Below, in pieces: positions 1 through 11,428 of a DNA stretch of 64,000 nucleotides. The stretch is from Nicotiana tabacum. Its lineage: Eukaryota > Streptophyta > Magnoliopsida > Solanales > Solanaceae. The position numbers were made by a program, and so were the translations under genes. The stretch covers positions 2,544,501 through 2,608,500 of the forward strand of contig NC_134084.1 of assembly GCF_000715075.1 (NCBI RefSeq), read 5' to 3'. A model generated the notes under the pieces. That model was not told where the DNA came from. It did not search any database and saw only the letters and a list, made by a program, of their open reading frames with translations. Position 1 is the stretch's first letter. Each line of letters starts with the position of its first letter.

Positions 1-204
1 GTCTGTGTCCTCAGTTGTGGAATCTCCACAGGTATAGGAGAAACTATGAACCGTATCTCAAATAGTAGTAGTTTCATTTGAGGAGTTCAATTGTTGATTG
101 ATCAAATGATTCTTTTTCTAGGCCTTGGTGCAACTTTGAATGTGGCTAAACCAACTAAAGGATCAAGTGTGGCTATATTTGGACTGGGGGCTGTAGGCCT
201 TGCT
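1..204 (+). CDS. Alcohol dehydrogenase, partial (two exon pieces)
   Basis: Exonic bases 1-31 read [10 protein letters not shown] and, after an intron with GT at 32 and AG ending at 121, bases 122-204 read [28 protein letters not shown]. This is the conserved zinc-dependent alcohol dehydrogenase segment around the catalytic-zinc Cys (LSCGISTG) and the start of the Rossmann NAD-binding fold (GLGAVG). ADH interconverts ethanol and acetaldehyde in the cytosol. Exon 122-204 ends at a good donor, GTGAGT. The next exon expected in plant ADH (AAEGARIAG-like) is not visible between 205 and 14134, where repeats, a MULE and a Helitron lie and the convergent PIP1 gene begins. It is therefore either a 3'-truncated relic or the left part of a disrupted gene. 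The 5' part lies outside the window. Confidence 0.75.
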
Positions 205-454
205 GTGAGTACTAATTTTCAATGATTTGTTCTTTCCATATGTTACTTTAAGGATCAAACCAAACCAAACCAAGTAAGTCGGTTTTTCAAATATTAGAAC
301 TAAACCAAACCAAGTAAGTCGATTTTTCAAATATTAGAACCGAACCAAACCAATTAAGTCGGTTTTTCTCAATTCAGTTTATGTCGGTTTTTCAATTTTT
401 TTGGATTTGTCGGTTTTTTCTTAAATATAAGACATACACTACCAAATACAAGAC
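205..454. repeat. AACCAAACC / CGGTTTTTC low-complexity repeat
   Basis: About three imperfect copies of a roughly 40-base unit containing AACCAAACCAAGTAAGTCGG and TTTTTCAAATATTAGAAC lie between 255 and 375, followed by degenerate CGGTTTTT pieces. Related sequence lies right of the MULE at 11045-11185, so the MULE probably inserted into or beside an older repeat of this type. Confidence 0.6.
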
Positions 455-607
455 AAGAGGGGTTGCTCTGATGGTAAGCAACCTCCACTTCCAACCAAGA
501 GGTTGTGAGTTCGAGTCTCCCCAAGAGCAAAGGTGGGAAGTTCTTGGAGGGAAGGATGTCGGGGGTCTATTTGGAAACAGCCTCTCTACCTCAGGGTAGG
601 GGTAAGG

Positions 608-638
<31 letters not shown>
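455..638 (+). mobile_element. TS-type tRNA-derived SINE, internally deleted
   Basis: The head GAGGGGTTGCTCTGATGGTAAG and the box-B-like GAGTTCGAGTCTCC are those of the tobacco TS SINE. The body runs to GGGTAGGGGTAAGGT and then straight into a (TTG)n tail at 607-638, missing the usual segment CTGCGTACACACTACCC before the tail. A repeat of about 30 bp (CTTAAATATAAGACATACAC...) flanks it at about 420 and 660 and may be a target duplication. Confidence 0.8.
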
Positions 639-996
639 CCGTTTTTACTTGTTTTATGTTCTTAAATATAAGACATACACTACCAAACACATATTCCGGC
701 GACCACATTTTCAATGTAACACTATCAAATCAATTGCCCTTTGAGAAATCTATTATTTACCAAAATATATTGATGATAATTGAATCAAATAGTGATGAAT
801 AATTTAAGGACTCAATTAAAAATATGTTATTTTTAACACGAAATGGATTCTTACACTAAACAAAAGAAAACTACCAATCAAACTAGAATGTAAAGGTAAA
901 GAACTATATTAAAAGTGCAAACTATTAACATTTATCATAAATTTTTTGAAACTTTGTATAACAATATACATATGTATATGGTCTACATTATTAAAT
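639..996. other. Non-coding, AT-rich
   Basis: Contains the right copy of the 30-bp direct repeat flanking the SINE (about 660-690), then AT-rich sequence up to the MULE terminus. Bases 988-996 (TTATTAAAT) are the left target-site copy of the MULE. No gene seen. Confidence 0.5.
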
Positions 997-1038
997 GGGA
1001 TTTTTACCTATCTATACCATATATCAAACATTATTACC
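997..1038 (+). repeat. MULE left terminal inverted repeat
   Basis: 42 bp, GGGATTTTTACC...TTATTACC, matching the reverse complement of 10976-11017 at 40 of 42 positions; the two mismatches are adjacent (CA versus AC). Confidence 0.88.
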
Positions 1039-1423
1039 AAAAATGTTCATAATTTGTTATTTACCCATGTAGTCCACACTTTTACTACAAATTATATACC
1101 AATCCAAAAATAGGTAGATTTTGCCATTAAAAAAGCCCTAAAATGAAGGCACCAAATCTGATGTGATTCTGTCAAGGATTTTATTCCAATTTTGAAATGA
1201 AGGCGATTTTCATTCCTGATGAAGGCACCAGTTGCGTAATTCTCTCCTTCCTCAACAGAAAGAGATTTCACAAAAAACGCAATCAAATTGTACAATTACT
1301 GAAGAGAGACTATATCTGTTCTTCGTCTCAAATTGTACAAAATTACTCTTCGTCGATATCAGTATTCAAATTGTAGAAACTATATCTCTTCTTCGTCTTT
1401 TTTCCTATCAACTACACGAAATC

Positions 1424-4273
1424 ATGTCAAAAATCCCAATAATGCTGAAATCGAATGGTAATTGGGATAACTATGGCAGATTTAGAGATTTTGAAGTTGA
1501 TGCCATTGTGGTAGATGATAATGCAAACTACGGAATTCTCAGTTCTACAATTGCAGAACAATTATCGATTGATACATCGGATAAAATTATAGAAATCAAA
1601 TACATTGTGAACGAGAATTGTCCTCCAATGGAGATTAGGAATGATATGGGGGTTCGTGCTTACATGGAAACCAAAAAGGAGAAAAAAAACTTAGGTTCGT
1701 ATCCTTTATGTATAAGCGTAAGAGATTTCAATATGGAATTGGCAATCAACAATGAAAGCACCAGTGCAGGTATGTTTGATTCGACATTGCAGAGAGTTAT
1801 GGTGTTACTATGTTATCTACAATATTACTACAATTACCTACAATTAAACTACAAAGCTCACATAGTACTGAAAAGGATAAAGCAATGTTGCTTTCAAAAT
1901 TATCTACATAGAAACTACATTTATGAATTTATTGTTTGCAGGTTCGTCTGGATCCCTAAACTTACTTGAATTTCCATCCTCACCAGCTATAGAGGAATAT
2001 CAAAGTGAAATAATAACTGAATCTACGCAAACATATATTGAAGAAGGACAAGTTTATCAGGACAAGCAAACAGTAGCTGCTGCAATGAAGAATTATTCAG
2101 TGATGCACAAGTTCCAGTTCAGAGTAAAAAGATCCAGTCATAGAAGGTATGTAGTTATTTGTGGATAATATATCAGCAAAATCAGTGTATGATTGAAGAT
2201 AGGTGGGTTTTATAAATTGTAGTTAAATTGTAGTCAATTTGTAGTTAATTGTAGTTTTTTCATAAATTTGTGTAAATATTGTATTTCTTTTGTAGCTACT
2301 GGCTTATATGTGTTGCTGAAAGCTGTAAATGGCATTTCAAGGCAACGTCAATTAATAATTCGGCAATGTTCAAGATAAGAAGTTTCAGCCGTCAACACAC
2401 ATGCTGCCTAATGGACGAAACATTCATACAGCGCAAACGTACTGCAGCAGTACTTGGTAGCATGGTCGTTCCAAAGTATTGTGATCCTAAGACTGTTTAC
2501 ACACCAAAGGACATACAAACTGACATGTTATCCGAACATGGACTGAACCTAAGCTACATGCAAGCATGGAGAGCAAAGGAAAAAGCTTTACAGTTTTTGA
2601 GAGGGAATCCGTGTGACTCCTACAACAAATTACCCAAATATTTTTATATTCTTGAGAAGAATTATCCTGGTTCTGTTGTTAAATTGAAGAAGGCAGCAGA
2701 TGATTGCTTCTTATATGCATTTGTTGCTCTTTGTACATCAATAAATGGTTGGCAATATTGTAGGCCGGTAGTAGTGGTTGATGGGACATTCTTAAAGTCA
2801 GCCTACAGGGGGATTATGCTGACAGCAAGCACCATGGATGCAGCAGGTAAATAATGGAATAATTTTGTACTTATTTGTAGACAGTCTTTAAAATGCAGTT
2901 AAATTGTAGTTATGTTGTAGTTATTTTGTAGTTATATAAAAGAATGTAGTTAGCATGTCTATATTTCTCAATATATATTGTAGTTGTTATTTAATCATAT
3001 TTTATGTCTTAAAAATGTAGGTACTATTTTTCCCTTGGCATATGCTGTGGTTGATTTTGAAAACGACGCGTCTTGGAAGTGGTTCTTTGAGCAATTCAAG
3101 GAGGCATATGGTGAAAGACCTTCAATGTGTGTTGTTTCAGATAGGCATGAGAGTATACTGAAGGCAACATCAGTTGTCTATCCGGGATTGGCACACTACT
3201 CTTGCATGTGGCATATATGGACAAATATAAGGTCAAAATTCAAGAAGGGACATCTACAATTACATGAATTGTACTTTGCTACAGCACGGTCATACACTAT
3301 GGATGAATTTAATGAAAGGATGTTGAAGATTGAAGAGATAGACCTGCGTGTAAAGTCTTACCTATATGATATTGGCTATCATAGATGGTCAAGAGTACAT
3401 GCAACGGTAAATAGAACTTTTACTATGACGTCAAACATTGCCGAGTCGTTGAATGCTGTAACAAAAGATGCAAGAGAGCTTCCAATATTTGATCTATTTG
3501 AGTATATGAGGACTCTTCTTGAACGTTGGACAAAAGAAAAGTTATCGAAGGCAAAGGGTACTTTCACATACCTTGGTCACAAATACAACAAAGAATTGGA
3601 AGACAACAGTACATTATCTCAGAAACTAAGGGTAAGATATTTTTTTTGGTGCAGTAGAATCAAAAAAGTACTAGCTGCAGTTTTTCCAGATTGTAGTTAA
3701 ACTGTAGTCAAATTGTCGGTAATAATAGTTTGTAGATGAGCTGTAATATATTTGTTGCTGATTTGTAGGTAAATTGTTGATAATCCATTTTAATGATTGA
3801 TGTATTATTATTTCTGTTTGGTCTTCAATTGTAGGTGAGGGCTTCAACAGATCATATACATAATGTGTTAGATGGTGTGAAGCGGTACATTGTGTGTCTA
3901 GAAAACAAGAAATGTAGCTGTGGACAATTCCAACTTGATGAATTTCCATGTGCGCATGCTTTGGCAGCATTAAGGCATAGGAATGAAACATACGAAAACT
4001 ATTGCTCTCCGTATTACACAAGGAAGAGCCTTCTGCTTACATATGAAATGCCAGTAAACCCTCTTCCTGATGAAGGCAAATGGGAAGTGCCACAACATAT
4101 TTTGGATGAGGTAGTAAAGCCACCGGGATAAAAGGCAGCCAGGGAGACCTCACAAGAAAAGATATAAAACATTTGATGAAATAAAGTCAAAGAAATATAA
4201 GGTGTCATGTGGTAATTGTGGAGGTGAAGGGCATAACAAAAGAACTTGCAAGAATGCGCCGAAAAAGAAATGA
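1424..4273 (+). CDS. MudrA-type MULE transposase, five exons, C-terminal frameshift
   Basis: Exons 1424-1769, 1942-2146, 2296-2846, 3021-3631 and 3835-4131 join in frame with GT-AG introns to 669 codons. The transposase cuts and pastes the element at its TIRs in the nucleus. Visible are a MULE N-terminal DNA-binding region (about 130-260), the catalytic-core Asp in VVVVDGTFLK (about D346) and a second in VVSDRHES (about D408), a conserved SCMWHI motif, and a SWIM zinc finger C598-S-C600...C610-A-H612. The reading frame stops at TAA 4129-4131 after KPPG. In another frame, from about 4139 to TGA 4271-4273, it continues as QPGRPHKKRY... with a CCHC knuckle CGNCGGEGHNKRTC, the normal C-terminus of this family, so one indel has cut off the zinc knuckle. 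Start ATG 1424 was chosen because upstream sequence is unlike the family; it could be a codon or more different. The frame is otherwise open, so decay is recent. Confidence 0.85.
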
Positions 4274-4957
4274 ATATCATGTAGTTAGAATAGTTATTCA
4301 AAATAAATGTTAGTGAGCTCAAATTATCGGATTTTCTTGTCTAATTGTTTAAGTTTTTGAAGATGAATAAGAAGTATAAACATCAATTTGTGTATCTGCA
4401 CTATTTATGTTTTTATGTATTCTGTCAAGCATCTAAAGTTGTCTTTTTTTATAGAATAGTTAAACTTTAATATTTACTGTATACAAAAAAATTGATATTA
4501 ATAAAGAATGCATTCAACGTAAATTGTATCCAGATTGTAGTGAATATGTAGTTTAACTGTGTTAGAACTGTAGTCCTGTTATTCATATGTAGAGGAGTTG
4601 TAGTTAAAATGTAGTTTGACGTAGTTTAAATGTAGATAAATTGAATTTTTTGATAAACCTTGTTGATAAAAGATGGCTAAATTATTTATATGATTCCTGT
4701 ATTTATTTTATCTTTCTGCTGTGTAACAAATGATAGTTATATACAGATATTACTTGGCACTTGAAGGTATTTATAAAAATAACTTGAAGATTAAAGTCAA
4801 ATTGTAAGACAAAGTTGTTGCTGTAAAAATGTAATCAGAGTACTAGAGTATAATGTAATCAACAAAAAGTGTTGTAGAAAACCAAAACGACATATTTCCT
4901 ACATTGTTTTCCAATTCAACTACCAAATTTCACAGACCAAACTAGGAACACAATAGT

Positions 4958-5863
4958 CTATTTCTTCTTTCGTTGCACTCTAGTCCTCTCGTTTTTTGCC
5001 GGAGCACCCTTCCTCCTTGCTAGCCTGCCAGTAACCTCACTCTCACTGATTGACTCATCTTCTTGCTTCTTTGTTGCATAGTCCCACAGTAGAGCTCCAT
5101 AGCGTCTACGGTGTTGGTCAATATCAGAAAGATCTTCCTTGGGATTGCCAAATCTCCAAGGCTAACATACTCCGCAAATGCAGCCACAAATACACCACAA
5201 TCGCTGCATAAGATGAGAATTTTTCATTATATAACAAATGATTAAAATAAAAAAATTAAACATATAGAAAGGGAGATTATTTTTCTACACTGAGCCTTCC
5301 TTTTGTTGTGGAATCTCAGCAACCATCCATTGTATGTCGAGAGGGTCCGTAACTGGTTTTTCGATGTATGCCTTTGTGCTCTTGAAGTTAATGTCTTTAC
5401 GTTTACCATAGAAACCAGTGCATGACAAATACAGAGGGATAATGATTGAAAACTTGTCAACCAATGTCTCTACTGTTTTATGACGGTTTGCTCTCACCAT
5501 GGAATCATAAACATAAAGTTGTCTGTCCTTTATGTCAAAAACTAGCAACAACCAATGGAAGTTCTCTACAAGGTTCACAGGCATGAGCACATAGTCAACA
5601 AGATCCCAGGCAACATTAGCAAGAATTCTGTACCCAAGAATATATTCTCCAACATCATCCTCGGGTTTAACAACCGAATACCTTTGTTCCGGTGGAGAAC
5701 TTATGAACTTGTCATAGATTCTTTCAATCTTTGTCTTGAACAAGCAATCCGTGGTTGTGAACCTAGTATTATTGTTGGGGCCATATTTGCCTCTTTTTCG
5801 CAGATAATACATAATAACATCAATGTGCTGCCAAAATAGAATAAACATATACAATAAGGTACG
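4958..5863 (-). other. C48 (ULP1) peptidase catalytic module
   Basis: Reading on -, ENFHWLLLVFD supplies the catalytic His (bases 5552-5557 code HW), LYVYDSM the Asp about 5500, and a separate exon DCGVFVAAFAEYV the Cys (about 5190-5201). The three triad motifs are present and in the normal ULP1 order. The junction between the His/Asp exon (ends near 5285, ...QQKEGSV) and the Cys exon has a weak donor and the frame across it is uncertain. Confidence 0.75.
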
Positions 5864-8379
5864 GTGTAACCACACTTGTCTACAAGACAGCTACAGATTA
5901 ACTACAATTTGAATTTATTAAAAACTCTAACAGATTGCTGCAAATTAGCTACACTATAACTACAGAAATATAACAGTTAGTCCAAGTTCCTCACAAAATG
6001 TAATTTAATTGTAGTTTGTATGAACCATAGTGAACAAGTACTATATGTACAATTGACCCATCAGACTACAAAACAACTACACATTAACTATATTTATGCA
6101 CTGTCTACATTTATTCACTATACAGAGGAACAAATGAAACATACCACCTAACTTAAGCTCCCAAAAATCAGCAAGTTCAACCTACAGTTAATATTAATAG
6201 GCACAATCACAAGCTCTACAATATTACTACAAGGTAACTACAGTTGTGGTACATGGAGATTCCAAGTCAGTCAAAAGTACCAAAATTCCAGTTTGTACAT
6301 ACAATCATCATCACATATGATACATAAGGTCCATAAAAAGCAAAATTTCACAGCTGAGACATAAATATAGTAACATATATATGTTGTCTACAATATTACT
6401 ACAATTACACATCATAGCTGAAAAATAAACTACAATTACACTACACAGCTGAAGACAAAACAGATATTGTGAATGATTATGTTCTTTATACTTACTGTGT
6501 TATTGATGACTTGTCCGGGGTGAGCAAGGTCATAAAACCAGTCATTCTTATCAATCTTTTCACAACCAAAATCCAACCAACGCTTGATTTGGTTATCCTT
6601 CTTGGAAAAGTAATATTTCCTCCTGTAATAACAAAAAAAAGATGATCAAATACAAAAAATTTACAAAATGAATTACAATTTTAAATTATAAAAATGGTGA
6701 ACAGACAGTGTAAAATGAAGCATTCATACCTCCTAGATACTTTATCACTACGAATGTATAACCAGTTGGTGAACCTTTCTGTCAATTCAGGATCTACATT
6801 TTCACCTATGACACTTGTGAAGGGGTGCTTGAGGTAAAAAAATTTAGGTCCAACAGATGTGCTGCCTCCAGAACTATACAAAGATGTGAAAGGTGATCGT
6901 GCATGTTTTCCCGGTTGCCTTGTTCTACCGGGATGAACAGGGGTTGATTCATCTCGTATGGGCTCGCCATACATGACCAACTGTGATAAGTTTTCTGGCA
7001 GCTCAAAGTCATCCAATGTCAAACCTTTGTTTTCAATGCCTTCAGGAACAACTTTTTTATCAATGCCTTCAGGAACAACTTCAGTCACAGTCACACCGTG
7101 AATTGGCGACTGTGAAACTTCACCTTCTGTAGATAAGTGTAGATCAATGTAGATATGAACAGTATTATGGAGTTATAGAGAATATAGAGAATATATTACC
7201 TGCTTGTTGTGGCTCAGCCACTTCATCAATTACTGGTTCTTCCTCAATATTTCCTTGTAGATGTTCTGGTGAAACATCAGCTTGAATGAATAATTGGGAA
7301 TGAGAATTGTAGATATAAGTAGGAATATGTAGTTAAGGTGTAAATTATTAAAATTTTGCATAAAAACCTTATTGTAATGAAGGAATGGTTTTGTACCTGC
7401 TTTATATGTCTCAGCTGCTTCTTGGAAGTCAGGATATAAGTCAACATGTGGTTGAAAATGTTCTGGAGAAATTGTAGCTGCAACACATAGTAAAAAAATG
7501 ATTAGTATAATTTAATAATGATGTCTTGAAATTTGTAGATATGTATGCAGGAATTTTGTAGATACCTGTATTGCTTGTGCTTCCATGCAGTTGATCACCA
7601 GCATTGAACTGGAATTGCTGGTTGTTATCTCCTTGATGTTGGTAATTATTTTTTGTTGAACTACCAGCAAACTACAATTTTGGGGAATATTTGAGACTAC
7701 TTTATTCATATGTCTTAATTAGTCTTAGTACAAAATTATATGTAAATTCTTACCTTTGACTCATCCAAATCAAACCTCTTGTTTATCACATTCATAACAC
7801 CCTTCAAAGATTGATCTATGAACTCTCGAAGGCTTGAGAGTTCCTCAAAAACATCCTTCCTATAGGCATCTAACTTTACATCAACCTAAAAATTAAATAT
7901 ATAATTAGTTGGTAATCTTATTCTAACTGCTACAGTTACACTACAATTCAACAAACTATAATTGTTATAGATTTATACCACAAATTAACTACAATGTATA
8001 ACATACTATAATTGTTATGTAATGAAGTCAAAATGTAGCAAATTATGTCAATATATTGTAGTTATTCATAATACCTGCACAATCCCCTTTTCCAACTTCA
8101 TGAGCTTGCTACTGACAGATTCAATGTCCTCTTGACAATCTGTATATTTGGGTTCAAATGATGGAGAAGCAGCAGTTGGAACATGTGATGGTTGAGCACC
8201 ATGTTCATCTTCATATTGAATCTTGTCTGGCAGATTAAGCACTCCAAGCTCTTCTCCAGATTCAATCATGTTTGTGAACTGAATGATGAAAATAACAGTT
8301 AATTCAAGTGACAAAAAATGTAGATTCAATGTAGTTATTATGAATGTAATTGTAGCATCATACAAAAGTGGAAAAAAAT

Positions 8380-9230
8380 ACCTTGATCCACTCAGGCTTG
8401 ATCATATTCTCTTCAATTGCAGTTAACCAAATCTGCCCCTTTGTAGCTGACCATCTTAAAATGCGAGGTATAGATTCAGAACATCTCGTAGCAAGCTCGG
8501 TGCTGACGGACGAGCAACACTCATATAGCCACACTTGCAAGGCTAATGAGCATCCCCGTATCAGATAAGAATGTACATGGGGATTAAGACGATGTCGGAC
8601 AGATTCAATAACCTGCTTGAAGGATTTGATACCCCATGGGTATGACTCAAAATTACCAGACTCTATTAGAAAGAACATAAACTTGTCTATGAAAGTCACA
8701 TGGTCTTTATCAGAAGGACAAACAAAAAATTCCAACATATAAAGAATGCACAACTTCACCGCATCCACATCGTTTGCCCATGCTTTATTAGTCACTACTT
8801 TTTCAAATGCCATTTCTCAACCCTTTCTTTGTTCGGAAAATATGTATTCATTAAAGGGCTAACATAGGTGGAAGTGTAACCATAGTCTGAAAACTTATTA
8901 ACACAATTAAGACCAGTTATCAACCCAAATTCTCTCAAGGAAAAATTCAATTTTTCACCCTTAAACAGTACTGAAAAATATGAGTCAGTAGACTTTGTCA
9001 ATTCATACTTCATCAGAAGATGAAGTGTTTGGTTTTGCATACAGATTTTGGGAAGACCTAATAAGTAACCAAAACAAGTTTTTCTAAAAACCCTTAAAGC
9101 ATTCGGAGAGAGTAAAGCTTGTATCTGGCTAGGTATGTTAGGATCACACAAACTGTGGAATCTAAGCACACCATAATCAACATTTTGTTGTGCAAAGTAA
9201 GGTCCATTCTGTAGAAAATATAAAATTAAT
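8380..9230 (-). other. DUF1985 (plant ULP1-associated) module
   Basis: The translation contains LRFHSLCDPNIPSQIQALLS, the hallmark FGLITGLNC, and after the frameshift AWANDVDAVKLCILYMLEFFV and the PWGIKSF motif. DUF1985 commonly precedes ULP1-like catalytic domains in plant transposon-borne proteins. A single-base shift near 8815 splits it. Confidence 0.75.
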
Positions 9231-9339
9231 GAACATTAGTAGTTTGCATAAAAAGGAAACAGTAATCTACATATAACTACATGACAAATACAAAATATAA
9301 CTAGAAGAAGAATAGTCTACCCACACCTATAACTACAAA

Positions 9340-10095
9340 ACAATAACAGAAGAACAATGCACGTGTAAACATTATCTACAGAATGTAACAGTTACTTCAA
9401 GTATGTCACATAAATGTAGATTAACTGTAGTTAGAATGAAGTTAAATATATGAGATATACAGGCTACAATAAAAAATAACATATATACAATTTAACCATC
9501 AGACTACACATCAACTACAAACTAACTACATTTATACACTGTCTAAGAGTCACAGTTCCAATTAAACTACAAAATTGAGACAAAGAATCTACAGGATGTA
9601 ACAGTTACTTCAAGTATGTCACATAAATGTAGATTAACTGTAGTTAGAATGAAGTTAAATATATGAGCTATACAGGCTACAATAAAAAATAACATATCTA
9701 CAATTTAACCATCAGACTACACATCAACTACAAACTAACTACATTTATACACTGTCTAAGAGTCACAGTTCCAATTAGACTACAAAATTGAGACAAAGAA
9801 TCTACAAAATTAGGACAACACCACATTTTACCAAAATACACTTGAACAATCAAAGAAGAACAATGCACTTGTAAACATTATCTACAGAATGTAACAGTTA
9901 CTTCAATTAACTCACAACATGTAGATAAATTGTATTTAGAATGAAGTTAAATGTAGCAGCAATACAGGTTGCAATGAAAAATACCATCTCTACAATTTAA
10001 CGATCAGACTACAAATCAACTACAAACTAACTACAGTATACACTGTCTAATAATCACAGTTCCATTAAACCTACAAAATTGTGAAAAATAATCTA
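9340..10095. repeat. Triplicated intronic segment inside the MULE
   Basis: A segment beginning CTACAGAATGTAACAGTTAC occurs at 9376, 9589 (one change) and 9882. The first two are 213 bp apart and nearly identical over that length. The third carries an extra linker ending AAGAACAATGCAC that also precedes the first. It lies in the first intron of the ULP1-like gene. Confidence 0.85.
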
Positions 10096-10975
10096 CAAAA
10101 TTAGGACAATACCACATTTGGCCAAAAAACACTTGAACACTAAATTAACACTTGAACAACAGATTTTTACAACAAAAATCAAACTACAAAACAGTGAGGA
10201 AACATAAATAGTGTTTACCTTTATTGAAATTTTTTCCTTAACCAATTTTGGTACTTTTTTTGAGGGTTTCTTCTTCTTTGGTTTTGATGAAGAAGGAGAG
10301 ACCTTGTGTTTTTTCATAGATTGAACTTTGGGAGAATCATCTACAAAATCGTCATCTACACTCAACTATTTCCCCTTGCGTTTCAGTTGATTGTCGACTA
10401 GTTTATCAACTCCACCAACATCAACATCGTGCAAATGCTTGCTTCTCATTTCCGCACGAATTTGTCTAGGAGATGAAATACCAGTAGTTTGTTCACTTGC
10501 ATGCGTCGTTTGTGGGTTTTTTTGTGGTGATTTTGGTGTTAAAACACCCAAATCAAAGGTTGGAATATCAGCTAATATAGCTTTTGATGATTTTTTTTGG
10601 GGAGTGTTGGTTTTTTTCATGATTTAGGAGTTGAAGACAAAGATGGAAGTGAATTCAAATCGTGGGGGATACTATCAACTGAAGGTAATTAAGTGGAGAA
10701 GAAAGTGATGGTAATTGTGGGTGAGAAGAGATTGTACGAGAATGGAGGAAAAACTGAAGGTAAATCGTGGGGGTGGGGAACTGAAGGTAAATCGTAGGGG
10801 GTGTGGGGGGGGGTGGGAGGAGAGAGGGGCGGGTAAACCAAATAACGTGAAGATACAGTCCTATAATTATGCCTAATAAAAATGAACCCTTAATTATATC
10901 CCTAATTTGAATTATGGTATAGAAATGGTAATTTGGTATGCTTAAATGTAATAAACACAAACCTTAAACATTGAG

Positions 10976-11017
10976 GGTAATAAGTTTTGATATATGGTAT
11001 AGATAGGTAAAAATCCC
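10976..11017 (-). repeat. MULE right terminal inverted repeat
   Basis: Reverse complement of 997-1038 with two adjacent mismatches; followed by target copy ATAATAAAT at 11018-11026. Confidence 0.88.
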
Positions 11018-11428
11018 ATAATAAATTTGAAATAGTTACTCCTATAGTCGGTTTGGTTCGATTTTTTTCTGATTAAAACCAAAACCAGACCAAATTTGAT
11101 CGGTTTTTAAAATTCAAAACCAAAACCAAACTAAACAAAAAAGTATCGATTTTTTTGGTTGGTTTGGTTCGGTTTTTCGGGTTTTTATGAACACCCCTAT
11201 TTGTTATATATATCTACCTTGGGATTTCACATATTTTTCAGCCCATTAGCTGCCTCAGCCAAAAGTTGGCAACGATTTTGTTCTCATCATGACTATTAGT
11301 ATTCTTCTTTGTTTTTTAATCTTTTCCGTTACACGTTTACGTCTCCTTAATGACTATTAGTATTCAATCATGTTTCTAATTATACAAACGTTACAATTCT
11401 TATTTTCTGTTTTCAATTGTATATTTAA
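11018..11428. other. Non-coding flank with CGGTTTGGTTCGG repeat
   Basis: 11045-11185 repeats the GGTTTGGTTCGGTTTTT / AAAACCAAACC type sequence seen left of the MULE and ends GAACACCCCTAT. The rest is AT-rich, with no ADH exon or other gene seen. Confidence 0.5.

Larger units (their letters stand above)
4958..10620 (-). pseudogene. ULP1-like (C48) protease gene of the MULE, decayed
   Basis: Multi-exon gene read right to left, convergent with the transposase. It starts at a likely ATG (10620-10618) encoding a Lys/Ser-rich N-terminus (MKKTNTPQKKSSK...). A DUF1985 region follows (about 9230-8380), then linker exons (8365-8066, 7905-7755 and others), a 7094-6735 exon and the C48 peptidase core (5863-4958). 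Lesions: an in-frame TAG near 10364, a 1-nt frameshift near 8815 between ...NKERVEK and MAFEKVVTNKAW, and another frameshift near 5155 after the catalytic Cys exon, beyond which the sequence returns as DLSDIDQHRRRYGALLWDY...KKK stop (TAG 4960-4958). ULP1 enzymes cleave SUMO or SUMO conjugates; whether the MULE-borne ones do is not established. Some lesions might be bypassed by splicing I have not resolved. Confidence 0.72.
997..11017. mobile_element. Mutator-like element with transposase and ULP1-like gene
   Basis: A 10,021-bp element bounded by inverted repeats starting GGGATTTTTACCTATCTATA at both ends. Flanking 9-mers TTATTAAAT (988-996) and ATAATAAAT (11018-11026) agree at 7 of 9 positions, as expected for an older MULE insertion. 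Inside are a MudrA-type transposase on + (1424-4273) and, convergent on -, a ULP1-like protease gene with a DUF1985 region (10620-4958). This gene pair is known from KAONASHI/KI-MULEs of Arabidopsis and CUMULE of melon, where MULEs carry ULP1-like proteases. Non-coding DNA is unusually rich in TGTAG on the + side and CTACA on the - gene side. Both genes have lesions, so the copy is probably not fully autonomous now. Confidence 0.85.

Noticed and set aside
10391..10627. 78-aa + strand ORF
   Set aside because: Antisense of the Lys/Ser-rich N-terminus of the ULP1-like gene.
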